Shown one piece after another: positions 11,784 through 26,700 of a DNA stretch of 64,000 nucleotides. Where the stretch lies: the NCBI RefSeq assembly GCF_042477335.2, contig NC_091256.1, positions 39,400,001-39,464,000 of the forward strand, read 5' to 3'. Under the pieces are notes generated by a model that was not told where the DNA came from, did not search any database, and saw only the letters and a list, made by a program, of their open reading frames with translations. Made by a program: the position numbers and the translations under genes. Source of the DNA: Ovis canadensis (taxonomy: Eukaryota; Chordata; Mammalia; Artiodactyla; Bovidae). Position 1 is the first letter of the stretch; each line of letters opens with the position of its first letter.

Positions 11784-14700
11784 GTAAGACACCTCTTTCC
11801 AGGCGGCTGAGCAGAGGGGAGGGCGGGGAGGCCCCATCTGGGGTTGGGCCTCAGGCTGGGCCTGGCACCAAGGAGGATCTTCCGAAGTGGTCCCTCTAGG
11901 GCTGCTTTCTGCCTGCTTTTCTCCCACTGGACTCACCTACTCTGCCCACGCATCCCTTCTGCTCCTTCCCCCTCCTCTGTCTCCATGTTCCTGGTTCCCA
12001 AGGCCCAGTAGTGCCCGTGCGAGGAAACAACTGCCCGCTGAATCCAGCTATCTACATTAAGGGTCACAGAGAGCAGCTGTTTCTGCCTCCTCTGTGCCCC
12101 ACCTGAAACCCTGGGGATGAGCTTAAAGGCAGAAGTGAGGCCTTCTTGGAGCCTGGGTGGAGATCATGAGTGAAACCAAGGCTGTGGTGACATAAAAAGC
12201 TGCAGCGCAGAGAGCCTGGCCCGGGGCCAGCTGCAGCCAGGCACCTGCTGTGCGTTTAGCCCCCCGTGATCACGTGCAGTGACTGCGGTCATGTAGAAAC
12301 TGAAGCTCAGAGAGCCAAAGCCGTTGATGCACAGTGACCGAGATAATAAGCTGGCAGATTTAGACCCAGATCTTTTTAATGCCAAAGCCTGGGCCCCGTC
12401 CTCCGCACACAGCTGGAATCACGAGGGATAGGTGTGACCCTGGAGTAGGCTAAGCTGAGAGCCAGGCTTGAGCAGGACCGGGAGGGTGGGTGGGACCTGG
12501 GACATCCCTACCCATCGTTTCTTTCATTCTGTGGGTATGGGAGCACCTTCTGTGTGCAGACCTAGTGCCAAGTACTTGGAAGAAGAGAGAGAGCCTTCTC
12601 TCAAAGAGCTTCTCGTCTAGCAGGTGAGAAGAGGAGCAGACAATGAAGAATCCCCCTGCAGTGCAGGAGACCCGGGGTTGATCCCTGGGAAGATCCCCTG
12701 GAGAAGGAAGTGGCAGCCCACTCCAGTATTCTTGCCTGGAGAAGTCCATGGACAGAGGAGCCTGGCGGGCTACAGTCCATGGGGTCACAAAGAGTCGGAC
12801 ACGACTGAGTGACTAACACACACATACTCACATATAGTGTATCACTTAACACTGGTATCAGAGTCAGCAAATCTATTCTGCTGCCTTCTTTTTTTTTTTT
12901 AATTTAATTTTGATTTTACGTTGGAGTATAGTTTATTTACAATGCTGTATTAGTTTCAGATGTACAACAAAGTGAATCAATTATGAATATTACATGTATC
13001 CATTCTTTTTCAGATTGGAACCCACCTGCAATGTGGGAGACCTGCGTTTGATGCCTGGGTTGGGAAGATTCCCTGGAGAATGGAAAGGTTACCCACTCCA
13101 GTATTTTGGCCTAGAAAATTCCATTGACTGTGCAACCCATGGGGTTGCAAAGAGTCAGACACAACTGAGCGATTTTCACTTTCCCATACAGGTTATTACA
13201 AAGTATTGAGTGGCGTTCCCTGCGCTGTAGTGTAGGTCCTTGTTGGTTATCTATTTTATGTATAATAGTCTGCCCCCTGCTTTTAGTACAGCTCCCATGC
13301 TAAGAATAGTTTTTACACTTTTAAATGGTTGGAAAAAATCAAAAGAAGAATAATACTTTGTAACATGAAAATTACCTGGCATTCAAATTTCAGTGCCCAT
13401 AAGTAAAGTTTTATTAGAACACAGTCACTCCCATTTGTCCATGTACCATCTATGACTTCTTCCATCCTACAAGAACGGAGTAGGTTAGCTGCGGCTCAGA
13501 AAACCTAAGCTACTTATGATCTAGCCCTTTTGAAAAAAGTTGGCCAAAAGAACAACAGAAACAAAAAAGCTGGCCACCCCCTGCCGTCTGTGTGCTGTGT
13601 GCTTAGTCGCTCAGTTGTGTCCAACTCTTTGTGACCCCATGGACTGTAGCTGACAAGGCTCCTCTGTCCACAGGATTTTCCAGGCAATAATACTGGAGTG
13701 GGTTGCTATTTCTTCCTCCAGGAGATCTTCCCAACCCAGGGATCTCCTGCGTCTCCTGCATTAGCAGGCAGATTCTTTACCACTGAGCTACCTAGGAAGC
13801 CCCCCCTTGCTGTATATAAGCCTCGATAAATTAAAAACACATTTTGTTCATACATTTAAAAACAAAAATGAGAAGTAACCTGAAGTTGAAAGTGAAAACT
13901 GTATGCTTGGAGAACAGCCACCATTGGGAAGCCAGGAGCTTTCTTCTGGGATAAACCTGACGACCCAGAGCACATGTCTGCAAGCCAGGAGCCTCCTCAT
14001 CCCGTCTGGTGGAATTTTGCTTTGTCTTTGCTGTAGCATGGGGTCTGGTGGCTGCAGGACTTTCTCTGTCTTCTGAAAACAAACTTTCTCTTGTGCTCTG
14101 CCCCACTCACCTCCTCTCCTTGGGGTCTCACATTTTCTCCAGGACTTACATCAGAGGATTGACAGGGTCCGTTTAACTCCACCTTTGGAGGACAGTCGTT
14201 TCCACTATGGTTTCAACTCCAACTATTTGAAGAAAATCATCTCCTACTGGAGGAATGAATTTGACTGGAGGAAGCAGGTGGAGATTCTCAACAAATACCC
14301 TCACTTCAAAACTAAGATTGAAGGTATGTTTCCAAAACACCAGCTGGAGGGGGATGTGTATGACAGAAACGACCTTCATAGACACTTAAATAACACTGGG
14401 ACTTAAATAAAGCCGGGAGACCCAGAATTTGATTATTGGTCAGTGAGATGTATTTGGAAGGTATAACCCCACTCAGATGCAAAAATAATGCAAAATCCCA
14501 ACAAATCCAATGGTCTTTTGAGCTAAATGGGAAAACATATAAATAAAAACCAAAGAATTGCACCATCTAGTTGAATGATGGAACAATCTTTGAGAGGATG
14601 GAGATGAGACCTAGATCGGGGCATGGCCTCAGTCAACTCAGCCTTTCCTTGAGGCTTTGGAGTCTATGATACTGTGACTGTTTAAGGGTGCCCAAGCTGT

Positions 14701-17700
14701 CAGTCAAGGTTCGAATAAAAACTGTCCTGTCTCTGTAGCTTTAGACCTCCTGTCCCAACAGTATCATAAGTTGTCACCCAACTTCACCTGGAAGGAAAGC
14801 TGTCTTCAAAATGTTCTTGGAAAGGTGAAAATGAAAATGAAGTCACTCAGTCATGTCTGATTCTTTGTGGCCCCGTGGACTGTAGCCCACCAGGCTCCTC
14901 TGTCCATGGGAGTTCTCCAGGCAAGAATCCTAGAGTGGGTTGCCATTTCCTTCTCCAGGGGATCTTCCCGACCCAGGGATCAAACCCAGGTCTCCCGCAT
15001 TGCAGGCAGATGCTTTAACCTCTGAGCCACCAGGGAAGCCCAACCTAAGTTAATTTGGGATAATAGTTTCCATAGTGAAAAAGTATTTTTTTAGCCCAAC
15101 ACAGATTTAGAATCAGATATAGAAATGTTTAAGAAAATCAAACTCATGCTGTTAATTTGTACAAATTTATCTATTTGTTTTTAATTATAGTAAAATATTC
15201 CCCTGGAGTGGGAAATGGCAACCCACTCTGGTATTCTTGCCAGGAAAATCCCATGGACAGAGGAGCCTGGCGGGCTATTGCCCATAGGGTCACAAAGAGC
15301 CAGACTCGACTGAGCACACCCACATAGTAAAATACACATAACATAAAGTTGACCATTGAAAGCATTAAGTGTACCTTGCTACCTGTAATGTCGCAGTGGA
15401 TTAAGTACTTTTATATTGTTATCTAGCCAGCACCTCCCTCTATCTTCAGAACTTTTTTTATTTTGCAAAAACTGAAACTCTTGTCATTCAACTCTAACTC
15501 CTGTTTCTCTCCCTCTCCTTAGCTTCTGGAAACTACCATTCTGCTTTCTGTCTCTGTAAACTTAAATATGAATTCTGAATCTAAGGACCTTGCATGAGTA
15601 GAATCATGTGATCTGTGTCCTTTTGACTGGCTTATTGCACTTAGCATGATGTCCTCAAGGTTCATCCATATTGTAGCATGTGTCAGAATTTCCTAAGGCT
15701 GAGTAATGGTACATTTTGAATAAGGGCACACATTGTCATCCGTCAATGGACACTTTGGTTGCTTCTGCTTTTTAGCTATTGTGAAAAATATTGCTGTGAT
15801 TATGAATGTACAGATATCTGCTTATGTTCCTGTTTTCTGTTCTTTGGGTATATACCCAGAAGTGAAGTTGCTGGGTCAACTAGTAATTCTATGCTTAATT
15901 TTAGAGGGAACTATAATACTGTTTTCCGTAGCAGTTGTACCATATAAGTTTATCTTTAAAAAAATATTCAGAAAAGTTGAATATACCTTCCCAAGGCTGA
16001 AAAGTGTCGAAATTGCCCAGGTTCCTAATTTTCCACCCAAGGAATACGTATAAATGGAAAATTCTAACTGCTCACATATTGTATGCATGTGTGTGTGTCA
16101 GTGTGTCTCTTTTCCTGACTCCCTGGCCTGAAATTCGCCCGAGAGGACCTCCCTTCTCACTCTCTCTGCTGCCATCCTCCTCCCTCACGTTTAGGCCTTG
16201 TCAGGGTCCTTTCTGCTCCCGCACTGACCCCTGTGCTCCCGGCTGCTCACGGCTCGATCTGTGACCTCTCCTCGACGTTCTCTCCTCATCCCCACTAGCC
16301 CCCTTATTCGGCCTTCTTGGCCCCACCACTTCCCTGTTCTGTGATGAGCTTCTGGCTCCAGGCTATGTCCTGGACGTCCTGCTACAGATCAGTCTCTGTT
16401 CTCAGAGAGTCTGAGACATGCAGGGGTTTCGGGGGCTTCCCAGGTGGCACTAGTGGTAAAGAATCCACCTGCCAGTGCAGGAGGCATAAGAGATGTGGGT
16501 TTGATCCTTGGGTCAGGAAGATCCCCTAGAGAAGGGCACGGCAACCCACTCCAGTATTCTTGCCTGGAGAATCTCATGGCCACAGAAGCCTGGCCGGCTA
16601 CAGCCTGTAGGGTTGCAAAAAGTCAGACACAACCAAAACGACTTGCACACACGTGCATACACACGCGCTCACGCGGAGGCCTCCAGGGAGCCACCACCTC
16701 CCAGCGGGGGCGAGGAGTCGCCTAAGTCACAGGGAAGTGGAGGTTCAGGGCTGGAACCCGGCTCTCTGGTGTCCCAGCCTGTCCCCTCCTCCTTCACCTG
16801 TGGCCACTATTTCAGCACTGGCCCTCAGCTGTGACCAGCTGCTCCCCACTGCCCTCTCCCCTCACCAAGCCCGTGGCTGCCCTCTGAGCCCAGTTTGTCT
16901 CCTCAATTCTGACCCTGGGCAGCCTGGGCACAGAGATCCTACAGGCACCACAGATCCATAGGGCGACCAGGAGAACGCTTTCACCCCAAAGGGAAGGAGA
17001 ACCCACAGGGCAAATTTTAACTTTTTTTTTTAGTTTTTAAAATTTCAATATTTAAAATTCAAAAAGTACAGAAGGAGACAGAGTCTCCCTCTCGTCCCTC
17101 CCCAGGGACAGCATCTGCTTTTGTTAAATAACATGCTTCCAGGGATCGCCTGTGTATACACTGCTATACAGAATGGATGTATATGTGTGTTTTTTCTAAT
17201 TTTAAACTCAGATGATAATGTGATAGAATTTGAATCAAAAATAATCTCTCACACGAATCTGTGTGTTCCAAAGGAGTTAACATTAACTACTAAAGTCAAT
17301 TTTAGGACTAAATTTAGCAGCATAGAAGGACACCCAGGATATATTGTTAAGTGGGAAAAAAAAAATCAGGTTCCAAAATTAGAATGTATGTAGGGTTCTA
17401 TTTTTGTTAAAGGCAAGTTATGTTCTCTGTTTTTAAAAACGTATGAAACTGTCGCAGCCGAGGAGGAGCCTAAGGAGACTTGACAGCTAAATGTAACGTG
17501 GTGTCCTGGATAGGATCCTGGAATAGAAAAAGGACACTGGGTAAAAACTAAGGAAATCTGAGTAATACTCCATTGTATGTGTGTATGTACCAGTATTATT
17601 CAGTCTTTAAAAGGAAAGAAATCTCATAAGATGTGATGACATGGACGAACCTCGAGGATATTACGATAAGTGAAATAAGCCAGTCACAGAAGGGGGAAAG

Positions 17701-20700
17701 GTTGCATGATTCCGCTTATATGAGATATCTAAAATTGTTGCGCTCATAGAAGCGGAGAGTAGGATGGTGGCTGCCAAGGGCTGGGAGGTGGGGAGCTATA
17801 GAATTACTAATTACCGGGTATAAAGTTTCAGTTATCCAAGACGAGTAAATTCTAAGTATGGCGAAGAAAATGGCAACCCATGGACAGAGGAACCTGGCGG
17901 GCTACAGTCCATGGGGTCTCAAAAGAGTTGGACGCAACTCAGTGACTGGATACACACACGCAACACACACGCGAATTCTAAGGAGCCACTGAATGACACT
18001 GAACCTCTAGATAGCAACACTGTACACTGTGCAACACACTTAAAACTCTGTGGGAAAACAGGCAAAAAAAAAACCCTTTGTGAAGACAATAGGTCTCGTG
18101 TTAAATGTTCCTACCACCACTTAAAACTTAAAAAAAACCTAAGGAAATCTGAATACATAAAATATGAACTTTTAGTTATTAACGTATCAGTGCTGGCTCA
18201 TGCGTTATAGTAAATGTGCATCCTAACACGAAATGTTAATAGTAGGGGAGACTAAATATGGGTATATGGGAACTTCCAGTACTAGCTCCACTATTTTTCT
18301 ATACATCTAAAATTGTCCCCAAATTAAAAAATTATTTTAAAATGTTGGACAGGTAACACAGTGTTCTCTTCAGATCATGAGATTACATGTGATTCCCCGC
18401 CCCCGGCTTTTGATTTATCTTTGTTTTCTGTTTCCTACAGAAAGCACGTATTATTTGTAGAGTGAATAAACCACAGACCTTGCTGTCAATGCCAGCCCTC
18501 ATGGTGGAGGTGTGATAGTCTCCCTGGCCGTGTTTGCTATGAACACCCACTTGCTTGGGAAGAGACTGTTCTCAAAGGGACTCCGGAGGCGGGGGGAGCG
18601 GGGGGTGCCTGGAATCCATTCACCCATCTTTGGCCAGGGTGCTGTTTCAATGCCCAGCACTCTACCTTAAAATAATTTTCTCCACTTAAAAAAAAAGTTA
18701 TGCATATGTCCATTGTAGAAAAATTTTAAAGTTTATACAACCACAAAAAAGACTATGATTTGCTTGAAATTCTATTGCTCAGAAAGGACTACTTTTTACA
18801 TTTTTGTAGTTTATCTTTTCAGACTTTAAAATTCCTATACACACCATATAAATATATGCATACATGTAAGTATTTACAGAAATTGGGTCATACCATGGAT
18901 CTGGCTTCATAGTTTGCTTTTACTACTTAGCAACATATACAGGACTGATTTCCATATTCAATGCACACGGACACTGTCATTTTAGATGACTCTATTGTAT
19001 TACAGGGACTCTACTGTATTACAGTGTACTGTGTGATCATAGCTCAGGCATGTCTGACTCTCTGCAACCCCGTGGACTGTGGCCCACCAGGCTCCTCTGT
19101 CCATGGGATTTTTCCAGGCAAGAGTAGTGGAGTGAGGTGCCATTTCCTCCTCCAGGGGATCTTCCCAGCCTGGGTCTCTTGCATCTCCTGTGTTGGCAGG
19201 CAGATTCTTTACCACTAGCATCACCTGGGAAGTCCCTTACAGTGTACTGTTAAACTATAATTTGTTTCATTCTCTGCTGCTGCTGCTGCTAAGTCACTTC
19301 AGTCATGTCCAACTCCGTGCGACCCCATAGACGGCAGCTCACCTGGCTCCCCCACCCCTGGGATTCTCCAGGCAAGAACACTGGAGTGGGTTGCCATTTC
19401 CTTCTCCAATGCATGAAGGTGAAAAATGAAAGTGAAGTTGCTCAGTCGTGTCCGACTCTTAGCGACCTGCAGCCTATCAGGCTCCTCCATCCATGCGATT
19501 TTCCAGGCAAGAATACTGGAGTGGGGTGCCATTGCCTTCTCTGGTTTCATTCTCTACTGCTGGATATATAGGGCTACCTGCCCCCTCCACAATTTGTAAA
19601 TTATTAAACAGTGAATACGTTGAGCGTTGCCACGAGCAGCAGTTTGAGAGCAGCCTGGCCCAGCCTCACAGACAGCTCACGTTCTCACCTGCAGGGCCAC
19701 AGCAGTCCATCACTTGCAGGTGGTTGGGAGTAAGCCCCCTGGGGGGTCTGGAGCTCAGTGTAAGCGCTCAACCAGCGCCACTGGTGGTGACTGTGGTCAG
19801 CACCCATGGGGCACCCGGGGTGGCAGCAGCATGGTCCCGCTCAGGCGGGCGCAAAGCCTGACTGGCTGCCCCGAGAGCTGCGACAGCAGCCTCCCCCACC
19901 ACAGGGCCCTCTCCCCCAGCCCTGGCTGTGTCCTGTCTCCCCAGGCCTGGACATCCACTTCATCCACGTGAAGCCCCCCAACCTCCCCTCCGGCCAAACC
20001 CCAAAGCCCTTGCTGATGGTGCACGGCTGGCCTGGCTCCTTCTACGAGTTTTATAAGATCATCCCGCTCCTGACTGACCCCAAGAACCATGGCCTGAGTG
20101 ATGAGCATGTTTTTGAAGTCATCTGTCCATCCATTCCTGGCTACGGCTTCTCCGAGGCATCCTCCAAGAAGGGTATGGGGCTGCTGCGGGCCGGGCACCT
20201 GCCCCAGGGTGGGGAGCCGGCTTCCTTCAGAGCCTGAGGGAGCTGGGGGGAGGGGAGGGTCTGAGCCCTGAGGAAAGAGAAGCAATGGGGATGATTTGAT
20301 TGCCAAAGGGCCAGTGTGTCTTCTCAGGATTTGAGGGGCGTGGCGGGCCAGGGACCGGGCAGAGTCATGACTGTCCAGAGTGGGCTCAGGGCCTGGATGC
20401 TCGTGTCCTTGGGAGCTGCCCACTCGGGGCGGGTCCACATCTGGACTCTGTGTTATTCTGGGCCAGCAAGGCAGACTAAGCACTGCACACAGTGTGGACC
20501 CATGGACCCTCAGCAGGGCTGGCCTCACCGTCTCCTGCACCCGGGCTAGCACCAGGAGCACTGCCTCTGGGCACTGGGCACCCCACCCTTGGGCCCCAGG
20601 ATTCCTTCTCACCCACTCTGAGCTGCTCTCCCCTCAGCCTAGGGCAGGGTGGGCGGGGAGGGGGGTGGTGGTGAGAAATCGCAAAGGTCTCTGGCAGGAC

Positions 20701-23700
20701 CAAAGGTGTGACCTCCCATGATTCTTCTCTCCCCTTAACAACCAGGCTTCAACACAGTGGCCACTGCCAGGATCTTTTATAAGCTGATGCTGCGGTTGGG
20801 CTTCCAGAAATTCTATATTCAAGGCGGGGACTGGGGGGCCCTGATCTGCACCAACATGGCCCAGCTAGTGCCCAGGTGAGGGTGGCTGTCAGGCGTTCTG
20901 TGTATGTATGCAGGTGTGTGTGCATAGCCCGTGAGAGGTGAATGTCTGCGTAGGGAGGAAGGTTGGGAAGTGTCTGAGGCTCGGCACAGCGGCCACGCGG
21001 GCGGGACGTTTGTGGGCCCAGGGGAGATAAGGGAGGGTCCCTGTCACTCAGCTCTGCCTGGGGCAGTTCAACACAGATCCTCCCTCCCTCTGGTGTCACA
21101 CAGGACTGGTGACTCTGGGCCAGCTTCCCAGGCAGGGAGAGCCAGCTAGAGGAGGGGGACAGTCAGGGAGTAGACCTTTCTGATGGACCAAGTCCTGGAA
21201 GAGAGCTGACCAGAACTTTGTAGAACCTGTATTTTCTCCCCAGCCTGCTCCTTCACCTCATGTGGTCACCCGAGGGGGCAGCTGCTGATGGGGGCTGGCC
21301 CTGTGCTCCCCAGCTCTGTGGTTGCTTCCTCCTCCATCTCCCCCCCAACTTCCCCGTCCTTGATGGCACCCAGGCTCACCTGACCCTTCTCTGCCCCCAG
21401 CCACATCAAGGGCCTGCACTTGAACATGGCTTTGATTTTAAGAAATTTCTACACCCTGACCCTTCCTCTGGGACGGTGTTTCGGGGGGCTTTTCGGTTAT
21501 ACCGAGAGAGACATGGAGCTGATATACCCCTTTAAGAAGATCTTCTTCAGCTTACTGAGGGAGAGCGGCTACATGCACATCCAGAGCACCAAGCCGGACA
21601 CTGTGGGTGAGTGCGCAGGCGCAAGGCACCTGGCTCAGCGGTGGGGGGTGGGGGTGAGGTTACATCCAATCCATTCAGCAAGGCTCCCAACCAGCGGGGG
21701 CAGCCTCACCTACCCTGGGAACACTGCTCGTGGGGTGAAAACCTCTTGTGAGGGACTCAGAGCTCTTTCCACCCTTACGCTGCCTGGCCAAATTCCTGAA
21801 CAGCTTCACTGAGCAGAATCAGCGTTCCTAGTGACTTTGACCCCTGGTCTCTCTACCCATGAGTTCTACAGGGAGAAGCCTAGAGATGGACAGAGGAGGG
21901 GGTAAGACAAAGCCTAGTGTTTATCAGTTCTGGGACTGTGGGAAGAGGGGGGGTGCCCCAGGGCTGGGAGAGCTCCCCAATTCGGTGAGGGAAGGCAGCA
22001 CAGATGGAGCTTCTGCCATCAGGGCCCTGTTAAGGGATATTTTTTTTAAGGTATCAATCATATAGCTATACTAATGTGGAGGGGCATACTATGTATCTCT
22101 GTCAATAAAGTAATTTCCAAATTCTAAAAAAAAATTTTTTTAAGATAAAATCATAAAAATAAATGAACACATGTCAAAATTTTATTCAACTAACTAAAGC
22201 AACTAGTAACATGCAAAATAGAACAGTTCAAAGGCATTTAGGAACACTAAAATAAATTGGCTAATAGATACAAAACTTGTCAAAATCTACAGGGTAATAA
22301 TCAAGTATATCTCCACTGGATTTTTTTTTATTCAGGTTTACTGAGATATAATGGACATACAGCACTGTATACATTTAAGGTGTACAGCATAATGATTTGA
22401 CTTATATCTTCTGTAAAATGATTGCCACAATAAGTTTACAACCAACATCTCATATAGATTAAAAAACTTAAAATTTTTTCTAACCTTGTGAATAGAAATT
22501 CACTTGCTTCTCTATGAACTAGACTCACTTGCATTACTATTAGTTTTCAACAATTTGCAGACCTGTAAAATATCTGTAAGACAAGGGAAGAAAGGCTCCC
22601 TTTACAGTCATATGATATCAGAAGGGTCCGCTAGAAACTCCTTGAACCCCAGTCAGAGGACACCCAGGAATTATTTTGCCATGGTCTTTTAGAGTTTCCA
22701 TGACAGTCCATACTCACACACCTTGGGCAGCTCACGGTAATAAGAACAGTGTTTTATAGAACCAGTTTTCTCCCTCTGATTATAAAAGTAACCCATGTTC
22801 AATGTCAAAAGATCGAAAGATGCAAAAAAGCACAAAACAGAAAAGACAATCACCTATAACCTCTTGTTTCCTACTTCTCCTCTCCCAGGCCTTCAGAAGA
22901 ACTGGCTAACATTTTGACTGATGCATTTTCACAAATGGAATCTGTCCATACAACCAGCATTCATTTAAGAAACAGAGCGTGACCCACCAGCCCAAAAGCC
23001 CCCTGCACCCTCTTCTGGGTACTGCCCCCCACTCCCAGGGCAGCCACCCTCCTGACCTGACAGATAGATTGCTTTTGCTGCTTTTTATACTTTGTATGCT
23101 TTGGAATCCTCCAATAGGTGCTTTTCTGAGTCTGGCTTCTTTACCTGAATATTTTACTTGTGAGATCCATCCATGTCGTTTTTAAAAAGGATTTCTTTTT
23201 TAAAGAACAGTTTTATTTATTTTGGGCCGTGCTGGGTCCTCCTTGCTCTGCGGGCTTTTCTCTCTCTAATCGTGGCCGGCGGGGGGGGGGGGGGGGGGGG
23301 GGGGGGGGCGGCGCTCCTCTCTGGTTGCGGTGTGCAGGCTTGTTCTGGTGGCTTCTCTCACTACGGCGCACAGGCTCTCTAGGACATGCGGGCTTCAGGA
23401 GCGTGGCACGTGGGCTCAGTAGTTGCAGCTTCCAGGCTCTGGAACACAGGCTCAGTAGTTGTGGCACGCAGGCTTAGCTGCTCCTTGGCATGTGGGATCT
23501 TCCTGGACCAAGGATGGAACCCGCGTCTCCTGCATTGGCAGGCGGATTCTTCACCATTCAGGGAAGCCCCATCCATCCCATTTTTAATGCTTGCTTTATC
23601 GTTGGGCCTATGAGTGGATCAATATTTATTTATAACTGATTCCCTATTTTGGGCTTTTGGGTTGTTTCTAATTTTTCACTAATCACAGAATAGAAACGAA

Positions 23701-26700
23701 AAAAAAAAACAAAAACCACTTTTTAAAAACAGCATTTATATATATTTCTCATTTGGATCCTACAAAACCTGGAGTCGTAGTCTTTGGTTTAAAGGAAGCT
23801 GCCCATATAGCATATGGATATCAATGAAGTAGTGGGTGAGGTATTATCCCTGTTTGTCAGGTAAGGATTCCAAGGCCCAGGGTTAAGGAAGTGAGGTGCA
23901 GGAGCACCCCAAGAGTCAGGGCAGAGCTGTGCTCTGACACAGGCTTCCTGTCCACACTGCTGTTCTGTGGGGCCAGCACCGCCCCTCTTGCTGGCAAGCT
24001 CTCTGGTCCCAGCCCTGAGTCGCTCCCTTGCTTCTTCCCCCACCAGGCTGTGCTCTGAATGACTCTCCTGTGGGACTGGCTGCCTATATTCTAGAGAAGT
24101 TTTCTACCTGGACCAATTCAGAATTCCGAGACTTGGAGGATGGAGGCCTGGAGAGGTAAGACCCCATCCACCCCTGCCTGCTGTCGGCTTACCTTCCTCG
24201 CCCGCCTCCCTTCTCACTGATTTCATCTCTGGTTGCTCTGAGTGGGATCGTCATCGAGCTCCATCTGTTGTCGGGTGTCCCACAGATCCTCAGCCTGTGA
24301 CCAACCCAGCCCCAATTTTTGGATGAGAAAGCTAGGGCCCAGAGAGGTCTAGCCGCGCAATGGAGATACAAAAAATAGAATGCAGGGCTCAAGACAGTTC
24401 TGTTTGCTAAACAGCCTCCTGGGATCAAGGAGTCCGGAGGGCAGCAAGAGCCTCTTTGTCACTAAGACATGAGAGCAGCCCAAGGACGGTCCCTCCCGAA
24501 TCCTGGACGAGCCTGACATCATGGCTGTATGCCTGCATCATTTTTGGAAGCTGGTCCTACAGGGTTGCTACAGAAAATGTGGGGAGGCCATCCTGTCTCC
24601 TGGAACCTTAAGGGCTGCAGCCTGTACAGTACATGATTCCCAGGTCCCTGGCCTGATTCGAGCTTCATCAAGGTTGGCCCTGATCCACCTGCTCCAGGGC
24701 CCAGCCCTTTTGTTACTCCTTCAGAGACACTCAGAGCACCAGTGTCTAATATGTGAGAAGGAGTGTATGGATCTGGCCCCGGAAGTAGGGACTTGGTCTA
24801 AGCCATGCCCAGCACCTAAAACAGCGCTGAGCATGTCCTAAGTGAAGTGAAGTGAAAGTCACCCAGTCATGTCCAACTCTTTGAGACCCCATGGACTGTA
24901 GCCTGTCAGGCTCCTCTGTCCATAGAATTTTCCAGGCAAGAATACCAGAGTGGATTGCCATTTCCTTCTCCAGGGGATCTTGCTGACCCAGGGATTGAAC
25001 CCAGGTCTCCTGCATTGCAGGCAGGTTCTTTACCATTTCAGCCACCAGCTGGTAAAGGTGGGCATATAGTAGGTGCTCCACAAATAGTTGTCTGATGAAA
25101 TGAACTCTTAAAGATACATGCAAAGGACTGTGGGGGCTCAGAGAAAGGGGGATTCGCTTTAAGAGACAGGGAGGGGAAATGACTGGGAGAATCTGTTTGA
25201 CCTGGGCCTTAAAGGATGAATAGGAGTTTGCCAGGTGGAAAGGGTGGAAGAAGGGAATATAGGCAAAGAGAAAAGCAGAAGCAGAAGTTGGATTGATTAA
25301 AATGCATGGTGTACTTGGAAGGGGTAATTTGTCCCCAGGCTGGCGTAAATACAATGGGGCCAGACCTACAGATGGATCCTCGAAGAGCCTCTCATGGGAT
25401 CTGTCTCCCCAGTCCCACACAGGGCAGCACCCAAGGGTTGATGGGATGCCACTAAGAGCACCTTGGCAAGGGGTCTGGCCCTGCTCCTTGCACACGAATA
25501 CCTGGAACCGGGTATGAGGCCAACCAGACTGCCCGCGGGCTGCCCCCTGCAGTTTCTGCCCACCTGCGTGCCTGGAGAACCAAAGCTTTGAGCAGCAGAC
25601 AGACATGATCAGATCTGTGTTCTAGAAAGATCGCTAGCTGCAGGAGGGTAGAAATGGTTGCTGTGGTAGTTTTCAAGCTGTGCTTGGAGCTGCAGGGGAG
25701 GTGGAAGCACTTGGCCAACTCGCTAAAAGCCAGTTCCCAAGTGTAAGTGCTTCTTGTAACTGTTCAACTTTCATTGACTGGTTTTAATTTTGTTATCAAA
25801 ACTGCGTTTTGAAAATGTTCATTTTATCTCTATCCCTGCTTCATGCTGCCATGGCTAGAGATCTAGCATTTCAGAGACGAGGGACTGAGGGCTAAGAGAA
25901 ATATAATCCCTGAATACGAAGGTGTCTTATGAAGATGTTGTCTCTGAGAAGCCTCTTTTCTTACTTTATTTTCATATTTAACATTAATACCTTCTTCTGT
26001 CCCCCTCCTGTGCCCCTCAGATTCTCCTTTCTCTGCTCCTGTCTCAGGCTGCACTAGTTGGGAGCAGGGCAGAGGTGAATTGAACATTCCTTAGATTGCA
26101 GTTCTGAGGATAAAAATATGATTGACCAACTGTATCTAAATAGCTGAAGCAAACAAGTACACTTAGCCAACTGACCTTTGACTGTTTTTTGGCAAATTGG
26201 CTTCTGCCAAATCAACTCAGCTCATTGCCTGGAGCTGAGGAGCCTTGCAGGCGGAGCAGCAAATGTTCTTTAGTCCAGGCATCGAGTATGGGGTGGATAT
26301 ATAGGAGCAAAGGCAGTGCGCTTGGAAGGGATGCCAAGAGGCTGAGCTGGTTTCTGTCACGGACAGGCCGAGTGGGAGATGCTGGCAGGATGCCCGGGCA
26401 GGGGTGTCCACTTGGTAGCTGGGCTCACAGATCTGGAGCTTTAGGTGAGGGGTCGAATTGGAGCAGCTCTTCCCACTGTGTTCTCGGTGAGTTAGTAGTT
26501 GGAGTCTCAGGGCAGATCTCCTCAAGACAGAGCACAGCAGAGCAGCGTCCAGGGGTGCTGGGAGGAGCCTTACTGGCTCCAGAAGAGAGTCTGGGAGGAC
26601 AGACCTAGGGAGAAGACCCTCCCCACGAGGCCTGGGCAGCAAGGATATTTGGTGCGCAGAGTGAGGAGGCATGGGAGAGAGAGCAGGGGAGGGAGGGAGG

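Noticed and set aside
12890..13305. Possible LTR instead of an L1-type fragment
   Set aside because: The repeated ruminant phrases resemble an L1 3' region and there are no LTR ends; family left as L1-type.
19797..20612. A 271-codon ORF on the minus strand
   Set aside because: It is the antisense shadow of EPHX1 coding sequence and a GC-rich intron; no conserved similarity.
24746..25606. A 286-codon ORF on the minus strand
   Set aside because: It runs through a Bov-tA SINE, with typical SINE-derived residues (QETWVQSLGQQDPLEKEMA), and intron sequence.
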